NCBI GenBank assembly: GCA_963921825.1 | Contig: OY997593.1 | Coordinates: 67,688,039-67,752,038 of the forward strand | Length of the DNA stretch: 64,000 nucleotides | Direction of reading: 5' to 3' | Source of the DNA: Erodium maritimum | Taxonomy: Eukaryota > Streptophyta > Magnoliopsida > Geraniales > Geraniaceae | Shown here: piece by piece, positions 54,480 through 64,000 of the stretch | Layout of the letters: the number at the start of each line of letters is the position of its first letter | Numbering within the stretch: position 1 is the first letter of the stretch | The notes under the pieces: model-generated | Databases searched by the model: none | Told to the model about the DNA's origin: nothing | What the model saw: only the letters and a program-made list of their open reading frames with translations | Program-made: the position numbers and the translations under genes

Positions 54480-57420
54480 GTGGGTGCACGGTTGAGTCGA
54501 GACTATCTAGAGTGAAGCCCTAGGAGGCCGAGGGATCGGAGGCTTAGAGTGATCCCTTTTGGTATCTATGTACCCTGTTTTTACCGAGTAATTGCATGTG
54601 TCGTCGGACGCTAGCACCGTTCATCGGATGCTCGAGTCATAAAGAAAGGATAACCAGAATTTCTTCTTGATATCGAGTATGGACGATGTCTCGGATGATA
54701 TCCAAGTCCCAAATACGCCATCCCGACACTATAAAGTAGAAATAGTAGCATTTGGAAGAGGAGAGGAGTCTGTCTAGATGCAGGGGAAACCAAGAATCAG
54801 GATGTCAATCCCTGGGCCGATGGTACGTCGAAGGCCTGAATTCATAAGGGACTATGTTGCAAAGACACTCACCCAAATGTATCTTAGGTTTTTATCCAGA
54901 TCCGAGCGGTCTGGAAATCATCTTTTGGAATAATTACGAGCCTAATTATTTTTTCAACGAGAGAGTCCATGTTTAAGGTCTCATGTCTGTTTTCCCAAAA
55001 GCGCGAGATTACAGTCCTAGAGGTCACGAAATCCTATCATCTAGCGATTTGGGCTTGCAGAATGAGTGGTCTAGTCTTCTTTGAGGAGCCACCAACCAAA
55101 ATTTAGTTAGTGTAATGTGAATATGACCAATGAGAGTCTTAGGGATCTTGAAAACAAATATAACATAGGTTGGGAGGGATGTAAGGACCGAGCGGATGAC
55201 CATCCTAAAATCGTAGCCTTTTAAGCATCACTCATTCATGTAAGCAAGGCTCTGATGTCTACTTCGACCCATCACGTTCAGGACCCCTAGGTACATAGAA
55301 GCCTCCGTAGTTTTCTGAATAGCGAGGATTCCACAACAAGTTTGGCAAGTCATGGGCGGTGTGCTGGTACTGAAAAAATGGACAACTTCTAATTGTTGAT
55401 TACTTGGCCGAAATGGTCCCAAACATTTGAATAATATCCTATAGTTATTGTCTGCAACAAAAACATATGTGAAATTATATTAGCTCCTCGAGCTATGGAA
55501 CATTCATGTAGGCGACCCTCTGATCGACCATAGAGATGAGTCACAATAAGCCTTCCATGTAAAAGAGAAACAAATATGGGGATAGCGGGCCCCCTAGAGG
55601 ATACCTCTGGTCGGGGTGATGGGTTCCGTTTCCCGGCCCACTTGGCTCACTACGTATGACACCGATCCCATATATATCGAGATAAGGGACAACAACACAT
55701 CACCAAAGTCAAACTTCTTTATCATAATGAGGATAAAAGGTCATTCCTCTCGGTCATAAAATTTGCTCATATCTAGTTTGAGTGCCATAAAACCTATATG
55801 GTCCTGCGTTTTCCTGCGAAAAAAGTGTATAACCTCAAACACAAAAAAAGTCAATATCTTGAATAGACTGACCCGAGGTAAAATACCCCTAGGTCGGGGC
55901 AATATGGACCGAGAGGAGCAGTGTGAGCCCATTGGAAAGGACTAAAGGTGACATTACACAAGGCGATTGCTTGGAGATCCGCCACCAACTCGGGCCCCGA
56001 CTTCTTTGAGATCAATTAATAACATTCAAGACCGATTCGAGAGTACACCCCCAACCGATCCTTAAACCGTGGGCCAATAATGCTTTTGGTAAAGTTTTGG
56101 GTTCAGACCATCTAGGTTAAGAGATTTATCAAGTCTCATTAGATAGACTTTCGTTGTTACTTCCCTAGCCCCCATTATCGCTATCAACACTTCATTTGGG
56201 GGTTGAGACCCCGTGGGGGATATTTACTTAGATATCACTCATATTTAGGGAGGAAGTAGCAAATATGTCCCGGAAATACCTGGTAGTTAGGGTATTCATG
56301 CCCATCTCCCAGGACACCATATTTCCTTGGTCATTCATCAACGAACAAACCTTGTATGCATGTCGGTAAAAGGAGGTAACGACGTGATTTTTTTTTGTAT
56401 TCCGATCCCCTTCTATCAACCATTGATGCTATGCGTGTTGGCGCCAAAGGACTTCTGCTTGAGCAATGCAAGCTCATATTGGCCCTGGATGACCTCTCGA
56501 TGATTCATCTTAGGCATGTTAGTGTACGATTATTTAGGATGACAATGTTTTGTTGGCACCACTAGAGGTGGTTGATGTTCGCTTTGAATATGTTCAGTCT
56601 GTAAAAGTAAAGGGTAGTCTAGTGTTCTGGATAATTGAGGAGATAGGGGTCCGTGTAACATTGTCCCGCGTCGCCTGAATTAGTCAGCCACACTCCGGAT
56701 CCTGCGTCCAAACATTTTCAAACCTAAACTTCCGTTTCAGGGGTTATAACATAGGTGTTCTTAAGGTGAGAAAGATGGGTTTGTAGTATGAGGTTATTGT
56801 CCCCAAGTTACGAAACCCAATATCCGAGAACAAGTGGTAGAAAGACCCGACGACCTTATTGTTTGTCTCGGTGCCAAGTAAATTGGTACCCTTTCATCTA
56901 GATATCTAGTACTCTCATGCCATCGGTGGTATCTTGGAAATCATAAATAAAGGATAGTGGGTAAGGGTCACCTCCAATAGTTTTAGTTTGGGTAAGGATT
57001 CCGTTGAAACCGTCAATCAGAGCCCATCGATCTCGATCTTCTTCCGCCATAGTATCGCCTATGTCTGATCACGATGATCTCTTCTCATACATCCTTGTTA
57101 GACAAATCCTTTTGTGGTTTGGGCAGGTGATCCAGGTATTAATGTACCGTGGAGAAGAAGTCCCGACTTCAACAATTTTCCCATCCGTCCAAAACATGGA
57201 CAAGCCATCCTGGTGGCCGACCGTTGGGATCTACATCCCTCCTTGAAAATCCAGATTGCGGTAGAGGATAAAGAGGCTCGCGTTGGAGATCAAAGTTTCC
57301 GAGGGAACCAGAACGTGTGAGTGATACTATTTGAGAAGGAGTTTGATGTGCTGCTAGTGGGTTTTTGAGTCCATTCCTTATCAGTTCCAAGCGAAGCTGT
57401 GAATATCAATATGTGGGAGA
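54480..57420 (-). pseudogene. Highly degenerate LINE remnant
   Basis: Minus-strand pieces recall LINE ORF2 in the correct order. IEGDRNTKKNHVVTSFYRHA with YFRDIFATSS (about 56228-56419) is the linker before the reverse transcriptase. GFMALKLDMSKFYDREE (about 55741-55790) is its first block. MYLGVLNVMGRSRHQSLAYM (about 55230-55310) is the segment after the catalytic region. Many stops and shifts lie between them. Outer limits are set by change in composition only. Confidence 0.6.
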
Positions 57421-57703
57421 AGAGAAGAGAGGGAGGGTTAAAATTTATTCATTTAAATGGAACCTTAGAAACGGATGAAGTATTCATTTAAAATTTAAAA
57501 TTTATTTTTGTCCATTCCTACATCCTACATCTCTTCATAAGTAGTATAAAATCTATTACTACTATAATTTTACCGATCATAATATTGATTAATATTTAAC
57601 TCAATCGAGCTGGTCATGGCCTTAGTTGAAACCGGATGTGGTTCTAGAAATGGAGAAGTTAACGGACCAGGTTGGTTTGGGCCCATAAGTAGCTTTAGAG
57701 ACT

Positions 57704-58041
57704 ATGGGAGCTAGTCGTGAGAGTCTTGGACATGTTTCCCATGAACCTCAACCTTTTCCTAGCTTGATTAAGGACGATACTCCTTCTAGGGGTATCGAGA
57801 GTAGCCTTTGGAAGGATGCCCTTCTCAAACCTCTGAAACAGAAGAACCGACCCTCTAAACATTTCTCAGATTACTATAGCATTAATTCAAGAGCACATTC
57901 TTTGAATCATGAAAGACTCGTTAGACCTGTTGACGTTTGGACACAGGTCGTGCAAGCTCGAATCGCTCGAAAGGCGCCCAATAAGCCTACTGAAGCGAAG
58001 GTTTTAGACCATCTGACCTTAACTTCTAAAGGCGAAGAATT
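57704..58041 (+). other. Unrecognised open frame interrupted by a retroposon
   Basis: The frame beginning MGASRESLGHVSHEPQPFPS reads about 113 codons to the poly-T of the minus-strand retroposon at 58042; what follows is not part of it. The composition is protein-like (RPVDVWTQVVQARIARK) and could be a retroelement ORF1 remnant. No family was recognised. Confidence 0.3.
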
Positions 58042-59856
58042 AGTTTTTTTTTTATCAGCAATGCAAATATATAAAACCCGACTCTTTGAAATAAAGAGCA
58101 CGGGGGTGAAGCAATTACAAGCTAAGAGCGTCCCCTTTAGAACCTCAAGACACCAAGAGCAACAGACACAGAAATACAGCCCGAAGGAACACAGGCAAAA
58201 AATGAAATCAACCAACAAAGATTACAACCAAGGAAAACTATGGCCTATAACCAGATTTGTCCACCCTTGAGCACAAATTGAGGTCTCAAATACCAATATT
58301 TCTCAAACTTTAAGCTCTAACAAAAAGGATCTAAAATCCGAAAGATAACAATGAAGACCAGCAAACCGCAACAACCAACAAACTGAGGCCTCTCTTCCAG
58401 CTTCAGAGATGGATTTACATCAGCTCCCCAATCCACAAATACCCCAAATCCAACAAAGGAACAGGGGAATTGCAAATGTCGGTGGCCAACACCACTATAC
58501 GACATAGACAACATCTGCTCCATCTACTTAAACAAGGAATTGCCTAGGGCACCAAGGCCCCATGCTATCTCCGGTGGCCAACACCGACCAGTGATTCCGA
58601 CCACATCAGTGATTGGGAGCACAAGCAATCAAAGTTGAGTAGAGAAGCATAATGAGAGTAGAAGACCAGTTAAAGAGGAAGAAGAAGGGAAAAAAAACCT
58701 TACCAGCTCTCGACCTCGGAAGCCAAAGTAGAGGTCCGGAGTCCCGCACTAAGGACAGAGCCACCAAGGAAATCGGCCTACACACCAGCGACGACCTCAG
58801 ACGAGCACCACGATGATCCAAAAATAGGAAGCGCGTCCCATGACTGTTGCCTGAATGAAACACCGGGATCTGATGAGTTGGCGACCTCCTTCACGTCTCC
58901 GATGGAAGCTACCACCAAACTGTAAGAACCGCCCCCGGTCGATCCCGGTCGAACCGGTGGTTTTTAGCGAAAATTGACTTTCGTCCGGAAAAGTCAACCG
59001 ATGACTCCGAGAGTCATTCGGGACCTTTCCGGGACCCAAAAAACTTAGTCGTCGTTACAGTTAGCTTAGTTGGGTCGTTTCCTTTCAAATGACTAATTTT
59101 CTGAAAAAGTCTACTTTCGGTCAAACTAGGCCTAATTAGAGGATAAACCGTATTAAATTAAAGGTGCTGGAAATTATGAAGGGCAAGGTGGCCCCCACTT
59201 GGACACTTGTCCATGGTAGCTTGGAGGGGAAGAAAAGGGCCTAAAAAGACACATTTGACCCTTATTTGTTGGTCTTGAGAAGATAAGAGCAAGGGGGTAC
59301 TTTGGGGACTTCACCTTTAGGTTAAATGCCTCAATTTTGGAGCAGTTTCAGCTCATACTCACTAGTGGCCGAAATTTAGAGAGAGAGAGAAGAGGGAGAG
59401 AAGCCATTGAAGCTTGAAGAAGAAGAAGAAGAAGAAGAAAGGAGAAAGGAGGCTCTTTTGGGTGGTTTTTCTTCTCAAATCTTCTCCAAAATTAGTTAAT
59501 CTTCATCCCCTCTTCATTCCCAAGGTAAGTAAGCTCTAACAATCTCCTTTGAATCAATTTGGGGTTATGGGTTTCCATAGAAATTGCATGAACTAGTTGG
59601 GTTTTGAGTTATTTGTTGTTAGATGATTGTCTATGAGAAGAAAGTGGTTGATTTAAGTAGAAATCAATTGGGGTTTTGGTTGTTTTGGATGGAAATCCCT
59701 TGGGTAATTGTTTTTTTGATGAAAACCACAATGGGCAGTGAAGTATTGAAGTTATGGGACTGATTTGGAGGTTTTGGGTTGTTAAAAATGGAGTTTTTGG
59801 TGTTGATTTTGTGGAGAAGAAGCTGGAGGAAGAAGAAGGGCGAGTCTGCTCGGACC

Positions 59857-59980
59857 CGTCACGGATCCGTGATGGGTACCGTGACGGAAGACATCACGGC
59901 TCCGTGATGGAGACCGTGACGGCACACGTCACGGGTCTGTGACGTCACCCGTGACGGGGAGCCTCACGGCTCCGTGACCC
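59857..59980. repeat. Array of TCACGG/CCGTGA inverted motifs in LTR C
   Basis: About ten CACGG or CCGTG cores in 125 bases, in pairs such as TCACGGATCCGTGA and TCACGGCTCCGTGA. Confidence 0.75.
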
Positions 59981-60590
59981 GAACTGTGGCAGATTAGTTT
60001 TGGGCCTTTTGGGTCCATTTTAGGTGCTTTTCGAGTAATTAGCAAGGTTAACTTTGACCGAACATTTGGGGGTTTTAACTTGGGTGTTTTCCTCTTAAAC
60101 CACACTTGATTCGTCATTAATAACTGGTAAAGTCTTAGCTTGCATATAGGATGTGATTAACTAGAATAACCGCTTTCAATTATGGGAATTGTCGTGCTGT
60201 AGAATCATATGTGGCCATGTCGGGCCTTAGGATTGTGTGTTGGTTGTATTTGATTGTGGTTGATAGTCCTTAACGGTTGATGTATAGTAGATTCCTTGGT
60301 TACTTTAAGAATCATGGTATGCTATATGAATTGTGATGAATGTGATATGAATGGTTGTCTTGTGTTATGATTGGTTGAATGAATGTGATATTAATGGTTG
60401 TCTTGTGATATGATCGGGTGAATGATAGACCGATGTGGTGCGCTTGGTAAGTTATGTCGGTAAGCTTGATGGTATGATAAGTTCGGTGTAACATGTTTGG
60501 TATGATATTGTGTGGTGTGGCTTGTACCCCGTGCGACGGGAAGATACCCGACCGAAGTGTGTGCCGGTCCGGTATGTTGTTATGAGGTTT

Positions 60591-60930
60591 ACCCCGTTGT
60601 TGCGTTTCCGGGAAGACATCTAGACCGATGGTGCATTCCGGTATGATGTATTGTTTGCTTACCCCGATGTTGCGTTTCCGGTAAGACACCTAGACCGATG
60701 GGTATTCCGGTATGATGTATGTGTTTCACCCCGATGCTGTGTATCCGGGAAGACATCTAGACCGATGGGTATTCCGGTATGATGTATTGTTTCACCCCGA
60801 TGTTGTGTGTCCGGGAAGGCATCTAGACCGACGATGTATTCCGGTATGATGTATTTGTTCCACCCCGATGCTGTGTGTCCGGGAAGACATCTAGACCGAT
60901 GGTGTATTCCGGAATGATGTATTTGTTGAG
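60591..60930 (+). repeat. Tandem repeat of about 67 bp in LTR C
   Basis: ACCCCGNTGNTGNGT units begin at 60591, 60661, 60728, 60794 and 60862, each followed by a TCTAGACCGA block and TTCCGGNATGATGTAT. Steps are 66-70 bp. Confidence 0.8.
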
Positions 60931-61479
60931 TTGTGTGTAGTGATCGGAGTATCACGGTGTACTTATCTTATGTCGGTATAATATCGGATATGAGTGTCGT
61001 TCGTAGTGGTCTTAGTAGCATAATGTTCTGTTGTTTGTATATTTCTTTAGCTTGGTTCTATTATCGATAACGTTGTGTTCCTGTTGGTTTCTGGTTGTGT
61101 TGTTGGTCATTAGTAAGTGTTGTTGATCGAGTATTTATGGTAACGGAGCGGAAGTCCTTTTCCCTTTGCTACTTTTTCCTACTGAGCGAAAGTTCACCCC
61201 TTCTGTTTTTACTGTTTTACAGGTTTCGATGGTGAGTCTGTTTAGAGGACGTCTCAGAGCTCGGGAGCTCATCGAGAGTCCGAGGATTTATCATTAGTAG
61301 AGACGTACTTTCTTTTTTTTAACTAAATAGTGTCTTTATGTATTTAGATTTGAGCGTATGACTCGTGGTATCAGATTTTGGTTATGAACTATTTGGAGAT
61401 TTATGTTAATTAAATTTACTTTTATTGTTATTTTAGTTCACGTCTCGAATTCAGTCAAAACCGGATTTGGGGCGTGACA

Positions 61480-62525
61480 ATTTGGTATCAGAGCCAGGTT
61501 TTTCAAAAACTTCGGACCGTACGTCAATTAGGTGGGTAGAGTTAAGTCGTTAGGTTTCGGTGCGTCGGTTACGCAAGTCGGAAATGTCCTACGCGTAGAA
61601 ACGAGATGAAGAGAGTCTCGGGTTAGTGAAATGTCCGGTCTAGGCACCGCGTACTTGTAGTGAACCATTATGGTTGGTGTCATTGATTGGGTTATTTGAT
61701 TGCTGAGTGTTGACGTGGCCGGGTGGTAATGGTATAATTACCGGGACCCGAGGTGTGTAGCTGCGACGACTTACTGTGTGCTATGACTGTGTTGAATGCT
61801 TTGTGCAAGTTGTAAATTGGATGTCCCGCGTAAGCGGATGATTAGTGTAATTTACAAACGGGTCATGCCCAAATTTCTGCAAAACTGAAGTGTTTGTACC
61901 ATCACAATTCGACAATAGGGGCCACTGTAGTCGAACGTGACAGAGGGATGTCAAGTGGTTACAACGTAATTCGGGGACGCCTGAACCGGGTTGTAACGAC
62001 ACGATATCGACATGAATATTATGTTAGAAAGAAGACGTGTTAAGAACTTGAAATTAAGTTGATGTTGGTCTATTGTGGAATTGTTGTGTGGTATGAATTG
62101 TGAACTGTGTGACTCGTGTGTGAAATTGTTGAAATGTGTGTTTGACTTATGTGACGCACTAGTGTGCGGACTTCTCTGGTTGTGTGAAATTGTATGACTA
62201 TACTATACTAAGTATATTATTATTTCGAGTGTGACTTATTTGAAACGTGTGTGAACGCTAGTTATTTAAGCGTGTCGTTTTATGCAAATTTAAGAAACTG
62301 AACATGTGCGTTATCCGTGTAGCGGATATACGACATGACGCCTACCTACGTACCACGAGGAACCAGGAGCCGGCCAACTAGGGGCCGAAGGCAGCCACCT
62401 GCCATTGAGTCGGCAGGGGCAACAAGTGCCCAAGGTGCACCCACTGAGGGGCATGAGAGAGCTGATGCTGGACCAGTGGAACTACCGCCCAGAGTTCCGC
62501 CTCCCAGAAAAGGCTCAATCCGCGA
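61480..62525 (+). mobile_element. Ty3 internal start: primer-binding site and gag beginning
   Basis: TGGTATCAGAGCC at 61483-61495 is the classic primer-binding site for initiator methionine tRNA. After an untranslated leader, an ATG at about 62335 opens a Pro/Arg-rich frame (MTPTYVPRGTRSRPTRGRRQ) like the N-terminus of Tekay/Del-type gag. The element stops within gag; there is no protease, polymerase or 3' LTR. CAAAC occurs at 58916-58920 and again at 62526-62530, where LINE-like sequence seems to resume. Confidence 0.65.
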
Positions 62526-63393
62526 CAAACCTCACAAGAGCCAAGTAAGTCGACCGACGTCCAGACGAAGCCTTTCTCGGAAGCGATAGATCTGGACCAA
62601 AAGAGTCCAGATCTACAAGAGCAAGAGAGAATTGAAGCCTTCGCCGCCCAGTCACTAGAGCCCTTTCAAAAACCGAGTCGATCCCCTCCATAAATCAGCG
62701 AGGAAACGACTTCTCCCGCCCGGAAGAAAGGAGATCGTCGTCGACGGGGGTTAGAGTCAAACACCCCAAAGCACCGATAGAAACGAAAAGGGGAGGAGGG
62801 AGAAGCGAAAGGGACAAGAAAAGTACCCCTGCCGGTGCCCTCCATGATCGAGAGGACTAGGAGAGAACCGAAGGAGAGGGAAGGAGGCTCGGCGGCGTAG
62901 AGGCTGGGGCAGAAGCTTATGGTTTCTAGAGAGAAGGGAGACCCTCTCTCTAGAACGCTTTATTGTTACCATAGATAGCAAGAATGAGTCATCGATAAGG
63001 ATTGATTTGCTTTGTTTGCTTTGCTTTGAGCATATAGTTGTTCTCCTGTTCCCTGACATGTTCTAACGGTCTCGGACTGTTTTTTGAGCTTCCGCTAATG
63101 AGCTCCTCTTATAATTACTTTCTTGGCCCTTACTCTTTTGATACTTTTCATCTCGAAAAATACTCTTTTATAATAAAAATCTGTGCTTATGGAAAAAATA
63201 TATTTAACTTAGTCGAAATAGAAAACATCAATCAACTAAGTGGGAGCTTAATTTCATTAGTGTAATAAACGAGCACATGTCGGAGTATTAATTGTTTTTT
63301 GTTTATTTATTTGTCAAGTAAATTTGTACTACAAATAGAGTATTTCGTGGGCGAGAAGGTGTAGGCAACAGAAGCAGAGACCGAGAGAAAAGC

Positions 63394-63490
63394 ATGGGAG
63401 GATCAGCATTTCCACGGCGGCTCCCGACCGATGATGACCGTCCGGCAGTCGGCCACATCACCTCCACCGCTTCTTCTCTCCGCCAGAGTG
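63394..63490 (+). pseudogene. Partial duplicate of the RBL10 first exon
   Basis: ATG at 63394 opens MGGSAFPRRLPTDDDRPAVG followed by HITSTASSLRQ. This parallels the RBL10 start MEAAAFPQ...[15 protein letters not shown], with shared CAGCATTTCCAC and a TCTTCNCTCCGCC block. It is cut off by the Ty1/copia element that begins just after. Either a second rhomboid gene starts here, split by the insertion, or it is a duplicated fragment. The window ends before this can be decided. Confidence 0.5.
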
Positions 63491-63497
63491 AAAGATG

Positions 63498-64000
63498 TGA
63501 ATTTCCCGTAGGGTTAATTATCATTGAATGATCAATATATAGTCATATTACACATGTAGAGATAGAGTCCTAATACAATTGTTACACATGTAGAGATAGA
63601 CAGTATATAGCTGAAATGATATGGCTAATATATATCTCTAACACGCCCCCGCAGTCGAAGCAGGACTAGCAAGAATGCTGAGACTGGACCTGAATTCCTC
63701 AAAAAAGTGCCGTCGGGAGACCCTTCGTAAAGATATCTGCAAACTGGTAAGACGAGGGCACATGGAGCACACGAACCTGACCTGCAGCAACTTTCTCACG
63801 TACAAAATGTAAGTCTAGCTCGACATGTTTGGAACGTTGGTGTTGTATTGGATTACCGGACATGTAAACCGAGCTTATATTATCACAAAACACAATAGTA
63901 GCAGTGGAAAGTGGGTAATGCAACTCAAGGAGAAGGTTACGCAACCAACAAGATTCAGCGACTGCATTAGCAACACCACGATACTCAGCTTCAGCACTGG
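63498..64000 (-). mobile_element. 3' end of a Ty1/copia retrotransposon (minus strand)
   Basis: A short LTR (about 63498-63641) reads TGTTAGAGATATATATTAGC on the minus strand and is preceded by a G-rich polypurine tract. Upstream on the minus strand is the RNase H end of copia polyprotein: IVFCDNISSVYMSGNPIQHQ, KHVELDLHFVREKVAAGQV and DIFTKGLPTALF, which is open to the window edge. The catalytic DN and the final TKGL motif are typical. The 5' part lies outside the window. Confidence 0.85.

Larger units (their letters stand above)
58921..61479 (+). mobile_element. LTR C of a Ty3 (Tekay/Del-like) retrotransposon
   Basis: Starts TGTAAGAACCGCCCCCGG and ends GGATTTGGGGCGTGACA (2,559 bp). Same family as solo LTRs A and B but diverged. 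It contains a TCACGG/CCGTGA array at about 59857-59980, a 67-bp tandem block at 60591-60930 and the TACTGAGCGAAAGTTCACCC block near 61181. It is followed directly by a primer-binding site, so it is a 5' LTR. Confidence 0.85.
58042..62960 (-). mobile_element. LINE-like retroposon (minus), split by a Ty3 element
   Basis: Poly-T at 58042-58053 is a poly-A tail on the minus strand. Upstream on that strand are about 870 bp of T/G-rich sequence (to 58920), then, beyond the Ty3 insert, about 430 GC-richer bases (62526-62960) like a LINE 5' leader. No reverse transcriptase is present, so it is internally deleted or non-autonomous. The 5' end is approximate. Confidence 0.45.

Overview
This is nuclear DNA from a flowering plant, most likely a eudicot. 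Genes have GT-AG introns, plastid-type N-termini and AT-rich intergenic DNA, and the spaces between genes are full of MULE, PIF/Harbinger, Stowaway, LINE, Ty3 and Ty1 elements. I cannot name the species. No CRISPR array, rRNA or clear tRNA gene was seen.

Four host genes could be resolved exon by exon. They are a plastid patatin-like lipid acyl hydrolase (minus, 7004-11170), a fibrillin/PAP protein of the FBN3 type (minus, 12206-14036, with a one-base frameshift), a RETICULATA-RELATED DUF3411 membrane protein (minus, 36750-41646) and a RHOMBOID-like protein 10 (plus, 42145-45383). The last two are divergent across about 500 bp. All four products look plastid-targeted. A partial copy of the rhomboid first exon lies near the right edge (63394).

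The centre of the window is one giant Mutator-like element (MULE), 14140-33320. It has matching terminal sequences and a perfect 9-bp target duplication (CCTTCTGGG). It landed about 100 bp upstream of the fibrillin start codon. From left to right it carries a decayed MULE transposase (plus), an 82-aa helical protein (minus), a family of four related 117-132 aa proteins of unknown function (one plus, three minus, one of them broken), an acidic 130-aa protein gene, and a five-exon DUF1985 + Ulp1-like gene (minus) that resembles the VANC anti-silencing genes of Arabidopsis VANDAL elements. The acidic gene is split by a solo LTR (5-bp duplication GCAAT), and that LTR is split by a second, inverted solo LTR (5-bp duplication GCATT). 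Without these LTRs the MULE is about 14 kb.

The most striking signal is a short dyad, CCGTGCGG/CCGCACGG. I counted about 43 exact copies by eye, plus many one-base variants. All lie in the non-coding parts of the MULE, and essentially none occur elsewhere in the 64 kb. Together with a VANC-like gene, this looks like an undescribed version of a sequence-specific anti-silencing system: a transposon-coded DNA-binding protein and its self-tag. The VANC-like and transposase genes now carry premature stops, so this copy is probably dead.

The flanks hold further nested elements: a Harbinger ORF1 gene fused to a retroposon tail (left), a broken Harbinger transposase with a foldback MITE (33.7-36 kb), a Pack-MULE-like element (48.1-49.9 kb), a 5'-truncated LINE (50.5-52.6 kb), a degenerate LINE (54.5-57.4 kb), a LINE-like retroposon holding a partial Ty3 element with LTR and primer-binding site (58.0-63 kb), and the 3' end of a Ty1/copia element (63.5 kb to the edge).
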